Assembly (NCBI GenBank): GCA_964597035.1
Contig: CAZQWM010000005.1
Location: 34,281 to 98,280 of the forward strand
DNA: 64,000 nt
Source: Fen-1362 sp964597035
GTDB lineage: Bacteria; Planctomycetota; Phycisphaerae; Sedimentisphaerales; Anaerobacaceae
Direction: 5' to 3'
Position numbers and translations under genes: made by a program. The notes below the pieces were generated by a model that saw nothing but the letters and a program-made list of their open reading frames with translations, was not told the origin of the DNA and searched no databases. Below, one piece after another: positions 26,590 to 35,007 of this stretch (its first letter is position 1; each line of letters opens with the position of its first letter).

Positions 26590-28257
26590 ATGCAATTAGT
26601 CGTCGTTCCAAAATCACTTGATAATTCCCAGGACGCTTCAGAATCCCTGCTGCGGCTGGCATTTTCCTGCCTGCCGTTGAGAGAGATGGTCGTCGATGGC
26701 ATCTCCGAATGTTGCGATATGAGGCCTGATGACCTTGCCGTTGCGCTTCCCGGCGACTGGAAACGGGACGGTGACGCCGAGGATCCGCGGCTCCTGCGCT
26801 ACGATGGCCAAATCCCTGTAGATATTGGTGTGAAGTCCCGTCGGGGAAAATCCTGGTTTGTTATTTCTGATGGCAGGTTCCTTGCGCGGGCCGATACGGT
26901 TTTGCTGTGCGAGACGGTGAAGCAGTTGCATTGCGACGTCGTGGCGGTTACCGTGGAGCCGCATCTGCAGGCGGGCATGGAAAGGGTCCTCACCGACTCC
27001 AATCATAACCTTGTCGGGTTTCGTCTGCTTTACGCAGATACCGTTAGGCGGGTCCCGCTTCCGCCTGACTGGCCCCATCATCTGTTCATAAGCCCTGATG
27101 TCCTCAGCCGGGTCTTCGATGAGGCAGTTCTGCCGGGAACCTTTGGCGAGTTTGTTAATAACTGTCTTTCAAAATCCGTGAAACTCGGCAGTATCGAGAT
27201 TGGTGGAACTCTGCTCGACCTTAATACCGAGAAAGGTCTGCTTTCACTTGTTTCGGCAGGATTGGCAGAACGGGACGGACGTCGCAGACGAACGGGTAGG
27301 CAGGCCGATTACAGCGATGTCGACATAGCACCAAATGTCAAACTCTTCGGCGAAGTGTTTTTCGGACGAAATATCAACGTTGGCCCGGATACGATTATTG
27401 CTGGTCCTGCTGTCATTGGCGAAGGTGTACAAATTGCCGAAAGAGCGGTAATACGTTCCTGCATTATCGCACCGGGTGTTGTGGTTCCGCCTGGCAGTAT
27501 CATCGAGTGCAGGGTTATCAGAGATACTCGCCAAATTTCACAGTCGCTAAGCATGGAGACAAAAAAATGCCCGGATACGGTTAGTCGCCCGGAATCGTTT
27601 GGCAAGCTTTCCGGCAGAGGGTGTTTCCGGGTGTGGCCGAGAATTTCCTATGCTCGATGTATTAAAAGAATCGCCGACGTCATAGCTGCGGCGGTGGTGC
27701 TTGTTATTTTTGCTCCCGTTTTGCCTGTTATAGCAGTGGCAGTGAAACTGAGTTCGCGGGGCCCGGTCTTCTTCAAAGACATTCGCCAGGGTCTGCATGG
27801 CAGGCCCTTTGCCTGTCTCAAATTCAGGACGATGAGTGTAGGCGCAGATGAACTGCAGGAAAAGCTCAGGGGATTAAATGAAGCCGACGGCCCGCAGTTT
27901 ACGATGTCGGATGACCCCCGGCTTAGCAAAGTCGGACGATTCCTGCGCGAGACCTATCTGGATGAAATCCCTCAATTCTTCGCCGTGCTGCTCGGCCGGA
28001 TGAGTCTCGTCGGGCCCAGACCATCGCCGGAATCGGAGAACATTCTTTGCCCGTTCTGGCGCGACGCCCGGCTGTCCGTCAAGCCGGGTATCACGGGCCT
28101 TTGGCAGGTCTGCAGGACACGCCAGCCGATGAGGGACTTCCAAGAGTGGATACATTACGATATAGAGTATGTGAGAAACCTTTCGATGACTCTTGACCTG
28201 TGGATATGTTGGCAGACAGTCAGAAAGATGGTTGCTAACTTCATCCGTCAATTTTAA
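26590..28257 (+). CDS. Fusion: nucleotidyltransferase-like + beta-helix + initiating sugar-phosphate transferase
   Basis: A 555-residue protein. The C-terminal 200 residues are a polyprenyl-phosphate hexose-1-phosphate transferase (PF02397, WcaJ/EpsB type): RCIKRIADVIAAAVVLVIFAP membrane segment, GPVFFKDIRQG, LKFRTMSVGAD, RFLRETYLDEIPQF, MSLVGPRPSP, KPGITGLWQV. Residues 1-235 resemble a degenerate nucleotidyltransferase-like domain and 245-310 a short left-handed beta-helix (NVKLFGEVFFGRNINVGPDTII, VIGEGVQIAERAVI), the same order as in the exosortase gene one gene upstream. It would start the repeat unit on undecaprenyl phosphate. ATG 26590 is taken because the frame further upstream lies inside the kinase gene. 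Confidence 0.85.
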   Translation: MQLVVVPKSLDNSQDASESLLRLAFSCLPLREMVVDGISECCDMRPDDLAVALPGDWKRDGDAEDPRLLRYDGQIPVDIGVKSRRGKSWFVISDGRFLARADTVLLCETVKQLHCDVVAVTVEPHLQAGMERVLTDSNHNLVGFRLLYADTVRRVPLPPDWPHHLFISPDVLSRVFDEAVLPGTFGEFVNNCLSKSVKLGSIEIGGTLLDLNTEKGLLSLVSAGLAERDGRRRRTGRQADYSDVDIAPNVKLFGEVFFGRNINVGPDTIIAGPAVIGEGVQIAERAVIRSCIIAPGVVVPPGSIIECRVIRDTRQISQSLSMETKKCPDTVSRPESFGKLSGRGCFRVWPRISYARCIKRIADVIAAAVVLVIFAPVLPVIAVAVKLSSRGPVFFKDIRQGLHGRPFACLKFRTMSVGADELQEKLRGLNEADGPQFTMSDDPRLSKVGRFLRETYLDEIPQFFAVLLGRMSLVGPRPSPESENILCPFWRDARLSVKPGITGLWQVCRTRQPMRDFQEWIHYDIEYVRNLSMTLDLWICWQTVRKMVANFIRQF

Positions 28258-28287
28258 CAAGCCGATATGGGAAGGGGAAATGGACCT

Positions 28288-31200
28288 ATGAGGCGCAGAT
28301 ATTTCAATTGGAAATTGCTCGTTGTGCTCGTGATGGGAATTGGTGTTCTGGCTGCGACTGCCTTGGGGCTGCGGCACTGGCAGCGAGGCCGAAGGGCTGG
28401 ACAGGGCCTGACACTTGGCAGCGAGGCATACAGCGAGGGCAAATGGCAGGATGCGGCGGACCAGCTCGGGCGATATCTGGCGGTTGTGCCGGATGATGTT
28501 GACGTTCTGATAAAGTATGCCGAAGCACAGCTTAACATAAGACCTCTCAAATCGAGCAACGTCCAGCAGGCCATAGGGGCTTATAGAACGGTGCTGCGGC
28601 TTGTTCCGGGACACCAAAAAGCCGCCCTCAGGTTGTCACAGATATATATCGGAATTTCTGCGCCGGGAGACGCCGAACAGATAGCAGACAGGGCACTTCA
28701 ATCCACCCGGTCCGTGGAGCTTCAGAGAATTTTGGCGGTTGCATTGGCCAGCCAGCGTAAATTCACTGAAGCGGCGGCCCGGCTTGAAAATATCCTACAA
28801 GTTGACCCGAACGATATTGCTTCTTACGAACTGCTCGGTAAGCTTGTTGAGCAGCGCCCGAAAGATTTCAACATGACTTCGCAATTCTGGTTCGACCAGG
28901 CCGTTGAGAAAAATCCCTCTGCCGCAGGGGCTTATATCGCACGCGGTGCGTATTACCAGCGACACGGTCGAACGGCACAGGCGATGGATGACTTCTCACA
29001 GGCCGCGCAGAAAGATATTCCAGACCCCAATGTGCGACTTGAACTGGCGGATTGGTTTCTCAACGCAAGGGCTTTGGAGCAGGCTGGCGAGCAGCTTGAT
29101 ATTGTTGCCGACCGAGAGCCGTCGAGTCAACTCCTGTGGCGCATACGCGGCAAACTTGCTATCAGGTCCGGCTCTAAAGAGATGATGCAGGAGGTGGCCC
29201 GGCAGGGGTTACAGCAGCTTCCGAAACAGATCTGGGATTTTATGCCGATTGCAGCCGAGTTGTATTTACGAAGCGACCGTCTCGATTTGGCGCAGGATTG
29301 CATATCTAAGTTGAAACAAAAGGACATCAGCCCTGATAAGACGGCCTTTCTCGAAGGTCTGCTGGCCGAGGCAAAAGGGCGGGATTATGAGGCCATCAGG
29401 TGCTGGACAAAGGCGATGGAGTTGGGTAATGGACAGGAGAGCTTGCGAATCGCACTTGCAAATACCTTGGCGAGGCTCGGCGACTACCGCTCAGCTATTC
29501 GGCAGTTACGCGCACTTGTTTCGGAACAACCCAATAACATCAGGGCAAGGACTGATTTGGCCAGATTGCTGGGCGAAACCGGCAGTTTCGCCGAATCACT
29601 GGAACACGCCCGTGCCGCTGTTGGAGTTGCACCGAAAGACACTGGTGTGGCTCTTGCCTATGCCCTCGCAAGGGCACGGCTGCTTTTCAGTGGGACCAAA
29701 GATTATTCTGAAGATGCCCTGAATGATTTTGAACAATACCTCGACGGCCTTGATAGCGCCGAGAGTATTGCCGCTGATGTCGGGCTGCTCAAGCTTCAGT
29801 TGGCGGTTTATAAATCAGATTTCGCCACTGCCGATAAGTTATTGTCTCAGCTTAAAAACGAATATCCTTCGGACGAGAGAATAGTCGTCGCCGAAGCGGA
29901 CCTGTTAGCTGCACAAGGCAAAACAGCCCAGGCCGAGTCCGTTTTTACCAATGCTATTGACACATCATCGGATTCAGTTTTTTTGGTGCGAAGTTTTGCC
30001 CGTCTGTTATCGCAGCAGGGCGCAACGCGTCAGTGTGAGCAAATGGTCGTCGGCGCAATGACTCGCTGTCAGCAGCCCGATGCAAAAAAACAGTTGGGCT
30101 TACTGTTGGCGGGACTGTATGCGGGCTCGAAGCAGCACCAAAAACGATGTGAGTTGCTCATTGGGCTTGCTGAAGAGTTTCCCGACGACATAATGGTATT
30201 ACGACAGAAGCTGTCCTGCCCGGCTGTTTTAAGGGACTCCGCCCAGTCGCAAAAGCTCGTCGATAAAATCAAAGCCCTCGAAGGCGAACAGGGTTGGCAG
30301 TGGCGGTATGAGCAGGCCAAGGCCTGGTTTGCCGGGGATAATTTCAAGACCTACTATCCGCAGATTGTTACTTTGTTAAAGGAAAACCTTCTCGCTGACC
30401 CGGACAACAACATTAGCCGGGTGCTGCTGGCAGCAGCTTATGAACGGGCGGGTGAAATGCGTCTGGCAATTTTAACCTACGATGAAGCACTGAATCGTTC
30501 CCCTGATGATATTCGTGTCATTGTCGCCGCTGCCGGTGCCCTTTATCGGGCAAACGAATACGAGCGTGCCGACCGATTGCTCAAAAAAGCGGCGCATAGT
30601 GAGCTCGCTGGCTCCGAATTGAAGCAACTACAACTTCAAAGCTTTATGAGACGCGGCGAGATCGATTCTGCCGGCGAGGTCCTCAAAGAAATTTTAGTTG
30701 CCGACCCGAACAATCAATCGGCGGCCTTGTCCCTGGCCCTTTTGGAAATACGGTTAAGACATTTCGATGACGCGGCTGAACTGTTGGACGACTTGAGCAC
30801 CGCTGAGCCGAACTCACTGCCGGTTGCTGCTGTGCTTGCGGAGCTTATGCTGCGTCAGGGAAAAGCTGCTGAGGCAATCCAAATTTGTAACGATGCCGTT
30901 CGTAATCTCAATAACGCAGAAGCCCTGGCCCTAAGAGGCAGAACATATGCGGCACTCGGCGAAAAAGATAAAGCCGAGGCCGATTTTGAGCAGGCCGTCT
31001 CAATTGAGCCCAACAACGTCGAGGCTCAACTGGCAAAAATCGATTTTCATCGTTCTGCCGGTCAGATGGACAAAGCTGTGGTCCAGATGCGGCAGGCATT
31101 GGAGCTTGCCCCCCACGATATCCGCCTTTGCAAGAATGCGGTGCTGCTCTACCTGGCAAGCAGCGACCAGAGTTTGAGACGAGAAGGAAAGTTACTTCTC

Positions 31201-32463
31201 GATGATGCTTTGCAGACGAGCCCGGACGATTTGGAACTGTTGTTTTACAAAGCAAGACTGCTGATGAGTCAGCAGACTGCGCCGGCAATTGATGAGGCGA
31301 AGACCATTTTCGAGGCAATCACTCAGCGACAGCCGATGGCCTCTGAGGCCTGGCTGTTTCTATCTGAAATCGCGGCCGGCCAGGGACGCTCCGCCGAGGC
31401 AATCGATATAACTCTGCGAGGCCTTGCATATTTGCCCAATGACAGAACGCTGCTTTCTCAAAGAGCCAGACTTGAAGGCGCTCGCTCTCCTCAGCTTGCC
31501 ATACCCACGCTGCGTGCCTTGCGGGAGCTGGACCCCAACGACGCGGTTACGGCAGTCCGGCTCGCCGAAGCATATATCGCGGCACACGAGCCACAGGAAG
31601 CGATTCAATTACTTAAGTCTCAATTGGAGCTCCAAAGAAAACCACAGAACGAGGTCAGATTGAAAATTGCTCTCGCGATGGCACTATACAAAACTGGCAA
31701 ACAGGATGAGTCCGAAGAAATCTTCAGTGTTTTGCGGCAGTCTATGCCCGATGACCCAAGGCCGCTGCTGGCACAAGTCCGGCTTCTCAAGGATGACGGG
31801 CTGTGGAATCAATTGGACCTTGCGGTTGCCGGCTGGTGCCAGTTGCATCCTGATGATGTCAACGTCCCTCTGGTCGTGGCTAAAGAATTGGCTGCCAGCA
31901 AAGAGGATGCTCCGAGAAAAGTTGCTGAAGATTTGCTCAGAAATCTTCTACAGCGAAAGCCGGATTCCATCCCGGCAATTCATTTTCTTGCAATGCTTCT
32001 GCAAACCGGCGGTCATTACGATGAGGCAGTCCGGCTTTATGAGCGTATCCTCGAAATAGACCCTGAGAACGCAATTGCCATTAACAATCTTGCCTGGCTC
32101 CTGTGCGAGGCCCAGAAGCAGTGCGAGCGTGCCCTTGAACTGGCAAACAGGGGCCTTGAGAAGACGCCAAATTATGCTGACCTGCTTGATACCAGGGGTG
32201 TGGTGTATTATCGGCTCGGTCGCTTTGAACAAGCCGTTCAAGACCTTAATTTTTGCATCAGTCTTTATCCCCGACAATCCTCGAAGCTGGCCGCGTCGAA
32301 CTTGCACCTGGCAAAGGTGCTTGTAAAGCTCGGCCGGACAACTCAGGCCGTTGAAACGCTTAAAAAAGCACTCGACCAAAACGGCACAGTAGGGGGACTG
32401 ACCCCTGATGACCTGACCGAGGCAAAGCAGCTTATGCAGGAATTATCAGAAGGAGGAAATTGA
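28288..32463 (+). CDS. Very large TPR-repeat protein of the exosortase/EPS system (PrsT-like)
   Basis: A 1391-residue protein with an N-terminal membrane anchor (FNWKLLVVLVMGIGVLAATALGL) and then almost only tetratricopeptide repeats. Examples are WQDAADQLGRYLAVVPDDVDVLIKYAEAQ near the N-terminus and YDEAVRLYERILEIDPENAIAINNLAWLL near the C-terminus. XrtA loci carry a related TPR protein (PrsT), normally around 900 residues, so this one is long. It probably serves as a periplasmic scaffold for polymer or protein export. ATG 28288 has AAGGGG 10 bases upstream; an in-frame ATG at 28267 is possible. Confidence 0.85.
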   Translation: MRRRYFNWKLLVVLVMGIGVLAATALGLRHWQRGRRAGQGLTLGSEAYSEGKWQDAADQLGRYLAVVPDDVDVLIKYAEAQLNIRPLKSSNVQQAIGAYRTVLRLVPGHQKAALRLSQIYIGISAPGDAEQIADRALQSTRSVELQRILAVALASQRKFTEAAARLENILQVDPNDIASYELLGKLVEQRPKDFNMTSQFWFDQAVEKNPSAAGAYIARGAYYQRHGRTAQAMDDFSQAAQKDIPDPNVRLELADWFLNARALEQAGEQLDIVADREPSSQLLWRIRGKLAIRSGSKEMMQEVARQGLQQLPKQIWDFMPIAAELYLRSDRLDLAQDCISKLKQKDISPDKTAFLEGLLAEAKGRDYEAIRCWTKAMELGNGQESLRIALANTLARLGDYRSAIRQLRALVSEQPNNIRARTDLARLLGETGSFAESLEHARAAVGVAPKDTGVALAYALARARLLFSGTKDYSEDALNDFEQYLDGLDSAESIAADVGLLKLQLAVYKSDFATADKLLSQLKNEYPSDERIVVAEADLLAAQGKTAQAESVFTNAIDTSSDSVFLVRSFARLLSQQGATRQCEQMVVGAMTRCQQPDAKKQLGLLLAGLYAGSKQHQKRCELLIGLAEEFPDDIMVLRQKLSCPAVLRDSAQSQKLVDKIKALEGEQGWQWRYEQAKAWFAGDNFKTYYPQIVTLLKENLLADPDNNISRVLLAAAYERAGEMRLAILTYDEALNRSPDDIRVIVAAAGALYRANEYERADRLLKKAAHSELAGSELKQLQLQSFMRRGEIDSAGEVLKEILVADPNNQSAALSLALLEIRLRHFDDAAELLDDLSTAEPNSLPVAAVLAELMLRQGKAAEAIQICNDAVRNLNNAEALALRGRTYAALGEKDKAEADFEQAVSIEPNNVEAQLAKIDFHRSAGQMDKAVVQMRQALELAPHDIRLCKNAVLLYLASSDQSLRREGKLLLDDALQTSPDDLELLFYKARLLMSQQTAPAIDEAKTIFEAITQRQPMASEAWLFLSEIAAGQGRSAEAIDITLRGLAYLPNDRTLLSQRARLEGARSPQLAIPTLRALRELDPNDAVTAVRLAEAYIAAHEPQEAIQLLKSQLELQRKPQNEVRLKIALAMALYKTGKQDESEEIFSVLRQSMPDDPRPLLAQVRLLKDDGLWNQLDLAVAGWCQLHPDDVNVPLVVAKELAASKEDAPRKVAEDLLRNLLQRKPDSIPAIHFLAMLLQTGGHYDEAVRLYERILEIDPENAIAINNLAWLLCEAQKQCERALELANRGLEKTPNYADLLDTRGVVYYRLGRFEQAVQDLNFCISLYPRQSSKLAASNLHLAKVLVKLGRTTQAVETLKKALDQNGTVGGLTPDDLTEAKQLMQELSEGGN

Positions 32464-32464
32464 T

Positions 32465-32878
32465 ATGTGTTCATCATTACACAGAACCGAAACGAATCAA
32501 GGCGTGTTGTCAGGTCGCGATGTGGGTTTCTGTGACCGCCCAAACATCCACCTGCTTGATGACGAACAGTGGCTTTTTATCAGGAAGCGATTTCGTATGA
32601 GTCCTCGTGAGCTGGATGTTGCCCGGCTTGTTTGCCGCGGCTTGAGCAATGAAGAGATTGGACAACGATTGAAAATCAAAACTGCTACGGTCAAAACACA
32701 TCTTCGGAATGTCTATCGCCGAGTCCGCGTCCAGCGCAAACTTGATATGCTCCTGAAGTTCCTCGAACAAACGGCCAGCCACGCAACTAACGCTGATGTT
32801 GGCATACGCCTGCCTGTTGTAGAAATAGAAGCTTCCCGCAAGCCCAGCCCCAAAGCTAAAAGCCCCACTACCGACTAA
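32465..32878 (+). CDS. LuxR-family DNA-binding protein (no receiver domain)
   Basis: A 137-residue protein with a complete LuxR-type helix-turn-helix at about residues 44-100: MSPRELDVARLVCRGLSNEEIGQRLKIKTATVKTHLRNVYRRV. No receiver or ligand-binding domain is present; the first 40 residues and the basic, Lys/Pro-rich tail show no domain. GAAGGAGG directly precedes the ATG, 2 bases after the TPR stop, so it is the last gene of the EPS operon. It may regulate the EPS genes or the PEP-CTERM genes that follow. Confidence 0.87.
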   Translation: MCSSLHRTETNQGVLSGRDVGFCDRPNIHLLDDEQWLFIRKRFRMSPRELDVARLVCRGLSNEEIGQRLKIKTATVKTHLRNVYRRVRVQRKLDMLLKFLEQTASHATNADVGIRLPVVEIEASRKPSPKAKSPTTD

Positions 32879-33090
32879 ATTGTCACTGATTAACAATTCC
32901 TCCCTTGCAACATTGTATAATCTGCTTTTCTGTCTTCTCTTCTGAGCTTTCCCTTTTATCCCATCTTGCAATCCACCTGACCAAAGGTCTTTTTTTTTAC
33001 GTCTTTCAAGGTATTTATACCACTTAGGGCATACTCTATATGAAGTAGATAACTCAGTTTTTGCCCCCAATAAATTTTTTCGTTTTTCTC

Positions 33091-33123
33091 TTGACAGGTA
33101 TCGTCCTGACGAAGTAGTATAAT
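33091..33123 (+). promoter_or_regulatory. Sigma70-type promoter before structured leader
   Basis: TTGACA (33091-33096) is a perfect -35 box. TAGTAT (33115-33120) lies 18 bases downstream and overlaps TATAAT (33118-33123, spacing 21). Transcription would start near 33127-33130, immediately before the structured RNA at 33134. About 210 bases separate it from the LuxR stop, so the PEP-CTERM genes can be transcribed independently of the EPS operon. Confidence 0.65.
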
Positions 33124-33133
33124 CGAAATGCAA

Positions 33134-33225
33134 TGATAATTAGCGGCGGGAGGGAACCCACCCGGCGATGTAAATGCCTGCGGAGCTTCACTGAAAGCTC
33201 CAGGAGGGCAGCAAGATAATTGTCA
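33134..33225 (+). ncRNA. Riboswitch-like structured RNA element (unassigned)
   Basis: A 92-nt element closed by a 9-bp stem (33134-33142 TGATAATTA with 33217-33225 TAATTGTCA, one G-U pair). Inside are a GC-rich hairpin (CGGG 33147-33150 with CCCG 33161-33164, plus inner GGG/CCC) and a perfect 7-bp hairpin (GGAGCTT 33182-33188 with AAGCTCC 33195-33201). CTGC 33178-33181 can also pair with GCAG 33208-33211. The position at the very 5' end of the predicted transcript is that of a riboswitch aptamer. It does not clearly match a class I know; there is a faint resemblance to c-di-GMP-I (GEMM) segments. Confidence 0.5.
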
Positions 33226-33588
33226 ATTGATATAGAAGCACTGTCTAAAAGTTTTTGCTGGTGATGACAGTGTGGAGGCGGAGAAAAACGTGTTATCGTT
33301 CTGTGGCTGGTTTGTGTTGACGGTCTGGCTTGCGGATAAACCCGAGCCAGACAACGCTATCTTGCGGCGTGTTGGGGTTTCAGGTTCATCCTCCAGGTAT
33401 CGCCGTTCGTCCACAAACTGGCTGCATTGTTTGCTTCATACCACCTGTAACCTGTCGAATTGTCACCTTGGTACCTGCTCAGGGTGCGCGCACAAAAATC
33501 CCCCGAGTGTGTTCGCGAGACACTCGTGGAGCTTCAAAGGTGGAATGAGGCACCATTAGTTTTTGTGCAGGAGAAAGGAGAATAAATT
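33226..33588 (+). promoter_or_regulatory. Remaining structured 5' leader of the PEP-CTERM operon
   Basis: No gene is seen here. Further helices are visible: GTCTGGCT 33323-33330 with AGCCAGAC 33345-33352 (8 bp), and CGGCG 33365-33369 with CGCCG 33401-33405. A terminal domain is bounded by GCACAAAAA 33490-33498 and TTTTTGTGC 33560-33568 (9 bp) and holds CGAGTGT/ACACTCG (33504-33526) and GGTG/CACC (33539-33554). That last domain ends directly at the ribosome site GGAGAAAGGAG before the GTG at 33589. The sequence GGAGCTTCA at 33528-33536 repeats that at 33182-33190. Confidence 0.5.
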
Positions 33589-34260
33589 GTGAAGGAATTT
33601 GTAAGGAAATTTGTTTCTGTAAGTATCTTTGTGATGGTTGTTGCTGTCCCTGCTATGGCGTCGCCTACCCTTCATTTCAGTGAAGGTGTAGGCGATGGCT
33701 GGTCCTACGATGGCGCCGGCACTATCAGTTTTCACGATGTCGTGGTGGATGCCGGTCTCGGCAGCTCGTTAGACCCGATTGTCGGAGCTCGTGTCAATAT
33801 TCCGGCAATGTCCGTTTTGGGTATTTCGGGCGGTCCGTACACACTGGCTCCGGTCAGCAGCACAATCGAGATTACCAGTGCCGATGGTTCTGTCACTTAC
33901 CTTAGTGGAACACTTGGCTCCGGCCTGTTGCTTCCGGCTGGAACAGCTGCGCTCGGATACTGTATGTGGCAGGCCGATATCACGGACCTGAGCGTCTATA
34001 ATCCGATTCTTTCGCCCGCCCTGGATGCCATGGCGGACTCTTCAGCGCTTAATTTTGACATCGCGTTCGCTGGTGGCGACCCGAGGGGCTTTGACTATAT
34101 GCTCGACCACGGCCTCAGAGGAGGAAATGGCTTCACCGGGTCAATGACGGCGATTGTTCCATCTCAGACGACAGTACACGTCCCGGCTCCGGGTGCTCTG
34201 CTTGTAGCAGGCATTGGAGTCAGTCTTGTCGGCTGGCTCAGAAGACGAAGCATTCTTTGA
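33589..34260 (+). CDS. PEP-CTERM-type (VPAPGA) surface protein
   Basis: A 223-residue protein with a signal peptide (SVSIFVMVVAVPAMASP). It has a beta-rich body without recognised domain (THFSEG-like LHFSEGVGDGWSYDGAG at the start) and a C-terminal sorting signal: VPAPGA, a hydrophobic segment, then GWLRRRSIL. This is the tripartite PEP-CTERM layout recognised by exosortases, with Pro-Ala-Pro-Gly in place of Pro-Glu-Pro. GTG start after GAGAAAGGAG. First gene of the predicted substrate cluster and first gene behind the structured leader. Confidence 0.85.
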   Translation: MKEFVRKFVSVSIFVMVVAVPAMASPTLHFSEGVGDGWSYDGAGTISFHDVVVDAGLGSSLDPIVGARVNIPAMSVLGISGGPYTLAPVSSTIEITSADGSVTYLSGTLGSGLLLPAGTAALGYCMWQADITDLSVYNPILSPALDAMADSSALNFDIAFAGGDPRGFDYMLDHGLRGGNGFTGSMTAIVPSQTTVHVPAPGALLVAGIGVSLVGWLRRRSIL

Positions 34261-34304
34261 AAAATGCCGGATTTTGAATGGTAAGAAAACAAAGCATAAA
34301 CATT
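34227..34304 (+). repeat. 78-bp direct repeat, copy 1 (3' end of PEP-CTERM gene plus spacer)
   Basis: Identical to 34911-34988. It covers the codons for the GWLRRRSIL tail, the stop, and the spacer up to CATT shortly before the next gene. A third, 55-bp partial copy is at 35508-35562. The exact identity in a non-coding spacer indicates recent tandem duplication or gene conversion. Confidence 0.9.
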
Positions 34305-34323
34305 GATGGCAAGGAGAAAAAAA

Positions 34324-34944
34324 ATGAAAAGCTTAATGACAATTGTTGTTGGTTTGATGCTCGCAGCACCGCAGTTGACGATTGCCGGTATCGCGGGAAT
34401 AGCTGGTGGAACGGGTGCACCGGGCCCAACACTGGGGCCGTATGGGATGATTTCATTTCCCGATGATACGAGAGACAACTATAGCACCGTGTCGTCCGTT
34501 GATTCACCGCTCGGTGGAACTGTGGACTTCAGCATTGATATGTCACTGCGTGAAATAGGAAGTGGCTGGGCCACCTGGAGCCACGGATACACGGGAGATG
34601 TATACTTCACGGATGGTGCTACTGATGTTACAATGACTCTTCCGGCTGGAACGCTCGCATTCTATCTCTATGCGGAGCCGGACCCGTTCGAGGTTTGGAC
34701 GATTACCGCAACTTCGCAGGATGGAACTGTCGTCTCGCAGGACGTTGACGGACTTGGTGGTGCTGCCTATTACGGATTCTACGCCGATGGTGGCGACTTG
34801 ATAACGACGATTACGATTGAGTGCGATGAGGATTTCGCAGTTGGTGAGTTTGGAATCGCTGCCGTCCCGGCTCCCGGTGCTGTTCTGCTGGGCTCTATCG
34901 GCGTAGGCATTGTCGGCTGGCTCAGAAGACGAAGCATTCTTTGA
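34324..34944 (+). CDS. PEP-CTERM-type surface protein, tandem paralogue A
   Basis: A 206-residue protein: signal peptide (TIVVGLMLAAPQLTIAG), then a body with SIDMSLREIGSGWATWSHGYTGDVYF and AFYLYAEPDPFEVWTITATSQDG. The C-terminal signal is VPAPGAVLLGSIGVGIVGWL followed by RRRSIL. It is a close paralogue of the next gene. ATG 34324 follows AAGGAG with good spacing; in-frame ATG 34306 lies before that ribosome site. The body has no family I recognise; a beta-sandwich is likely. Confidence 0.85.
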   Translation: MKSLMTIVVGLMLAAPQLTIAGIAGIAGGTGAPGPTLGPYGMISFPDDTRDNYSTVSSVDSPLGGTVDFSIDMSLREIGSGWATWSHGYTGDVYFTDGATDVTMTLPAGTLAFYLYAEPDPFEVWTITATSQDGTVVSQDVDGLGGAAYYGFYADGGDLITTITIECDEDFAVGEFGIAAVPAPGAVLLGSIGVGIVGWLRRRSIL

Positions 34945-34988
34945 AAAATGCCGGATTTTGAATGGTAAGAAAACAAAGCATAAACATT
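34911..34988 (+). repeat. 78-bp direct repeat, copy 2
   Basis: Exact copy of 34227-34304, again spanning the C-terminal codons, the stop and the spacer before the next paralogue. Confidence 0.9.
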
Positions 34989-35007
34989 AAATGGCAAGGA
35001 GAAAAAA

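Noticed and set aside
33134..33225. c-di-GMP-I (GEMM), fluoride or other known riboswitch
   Set aside because: Short stretches look alike (GGCGATGTAAATGCC; CTCCAGGAGGGCAGC), but the conserved cores and tetraloop layout do not line up, so I only call it an unassigned structured RNA.
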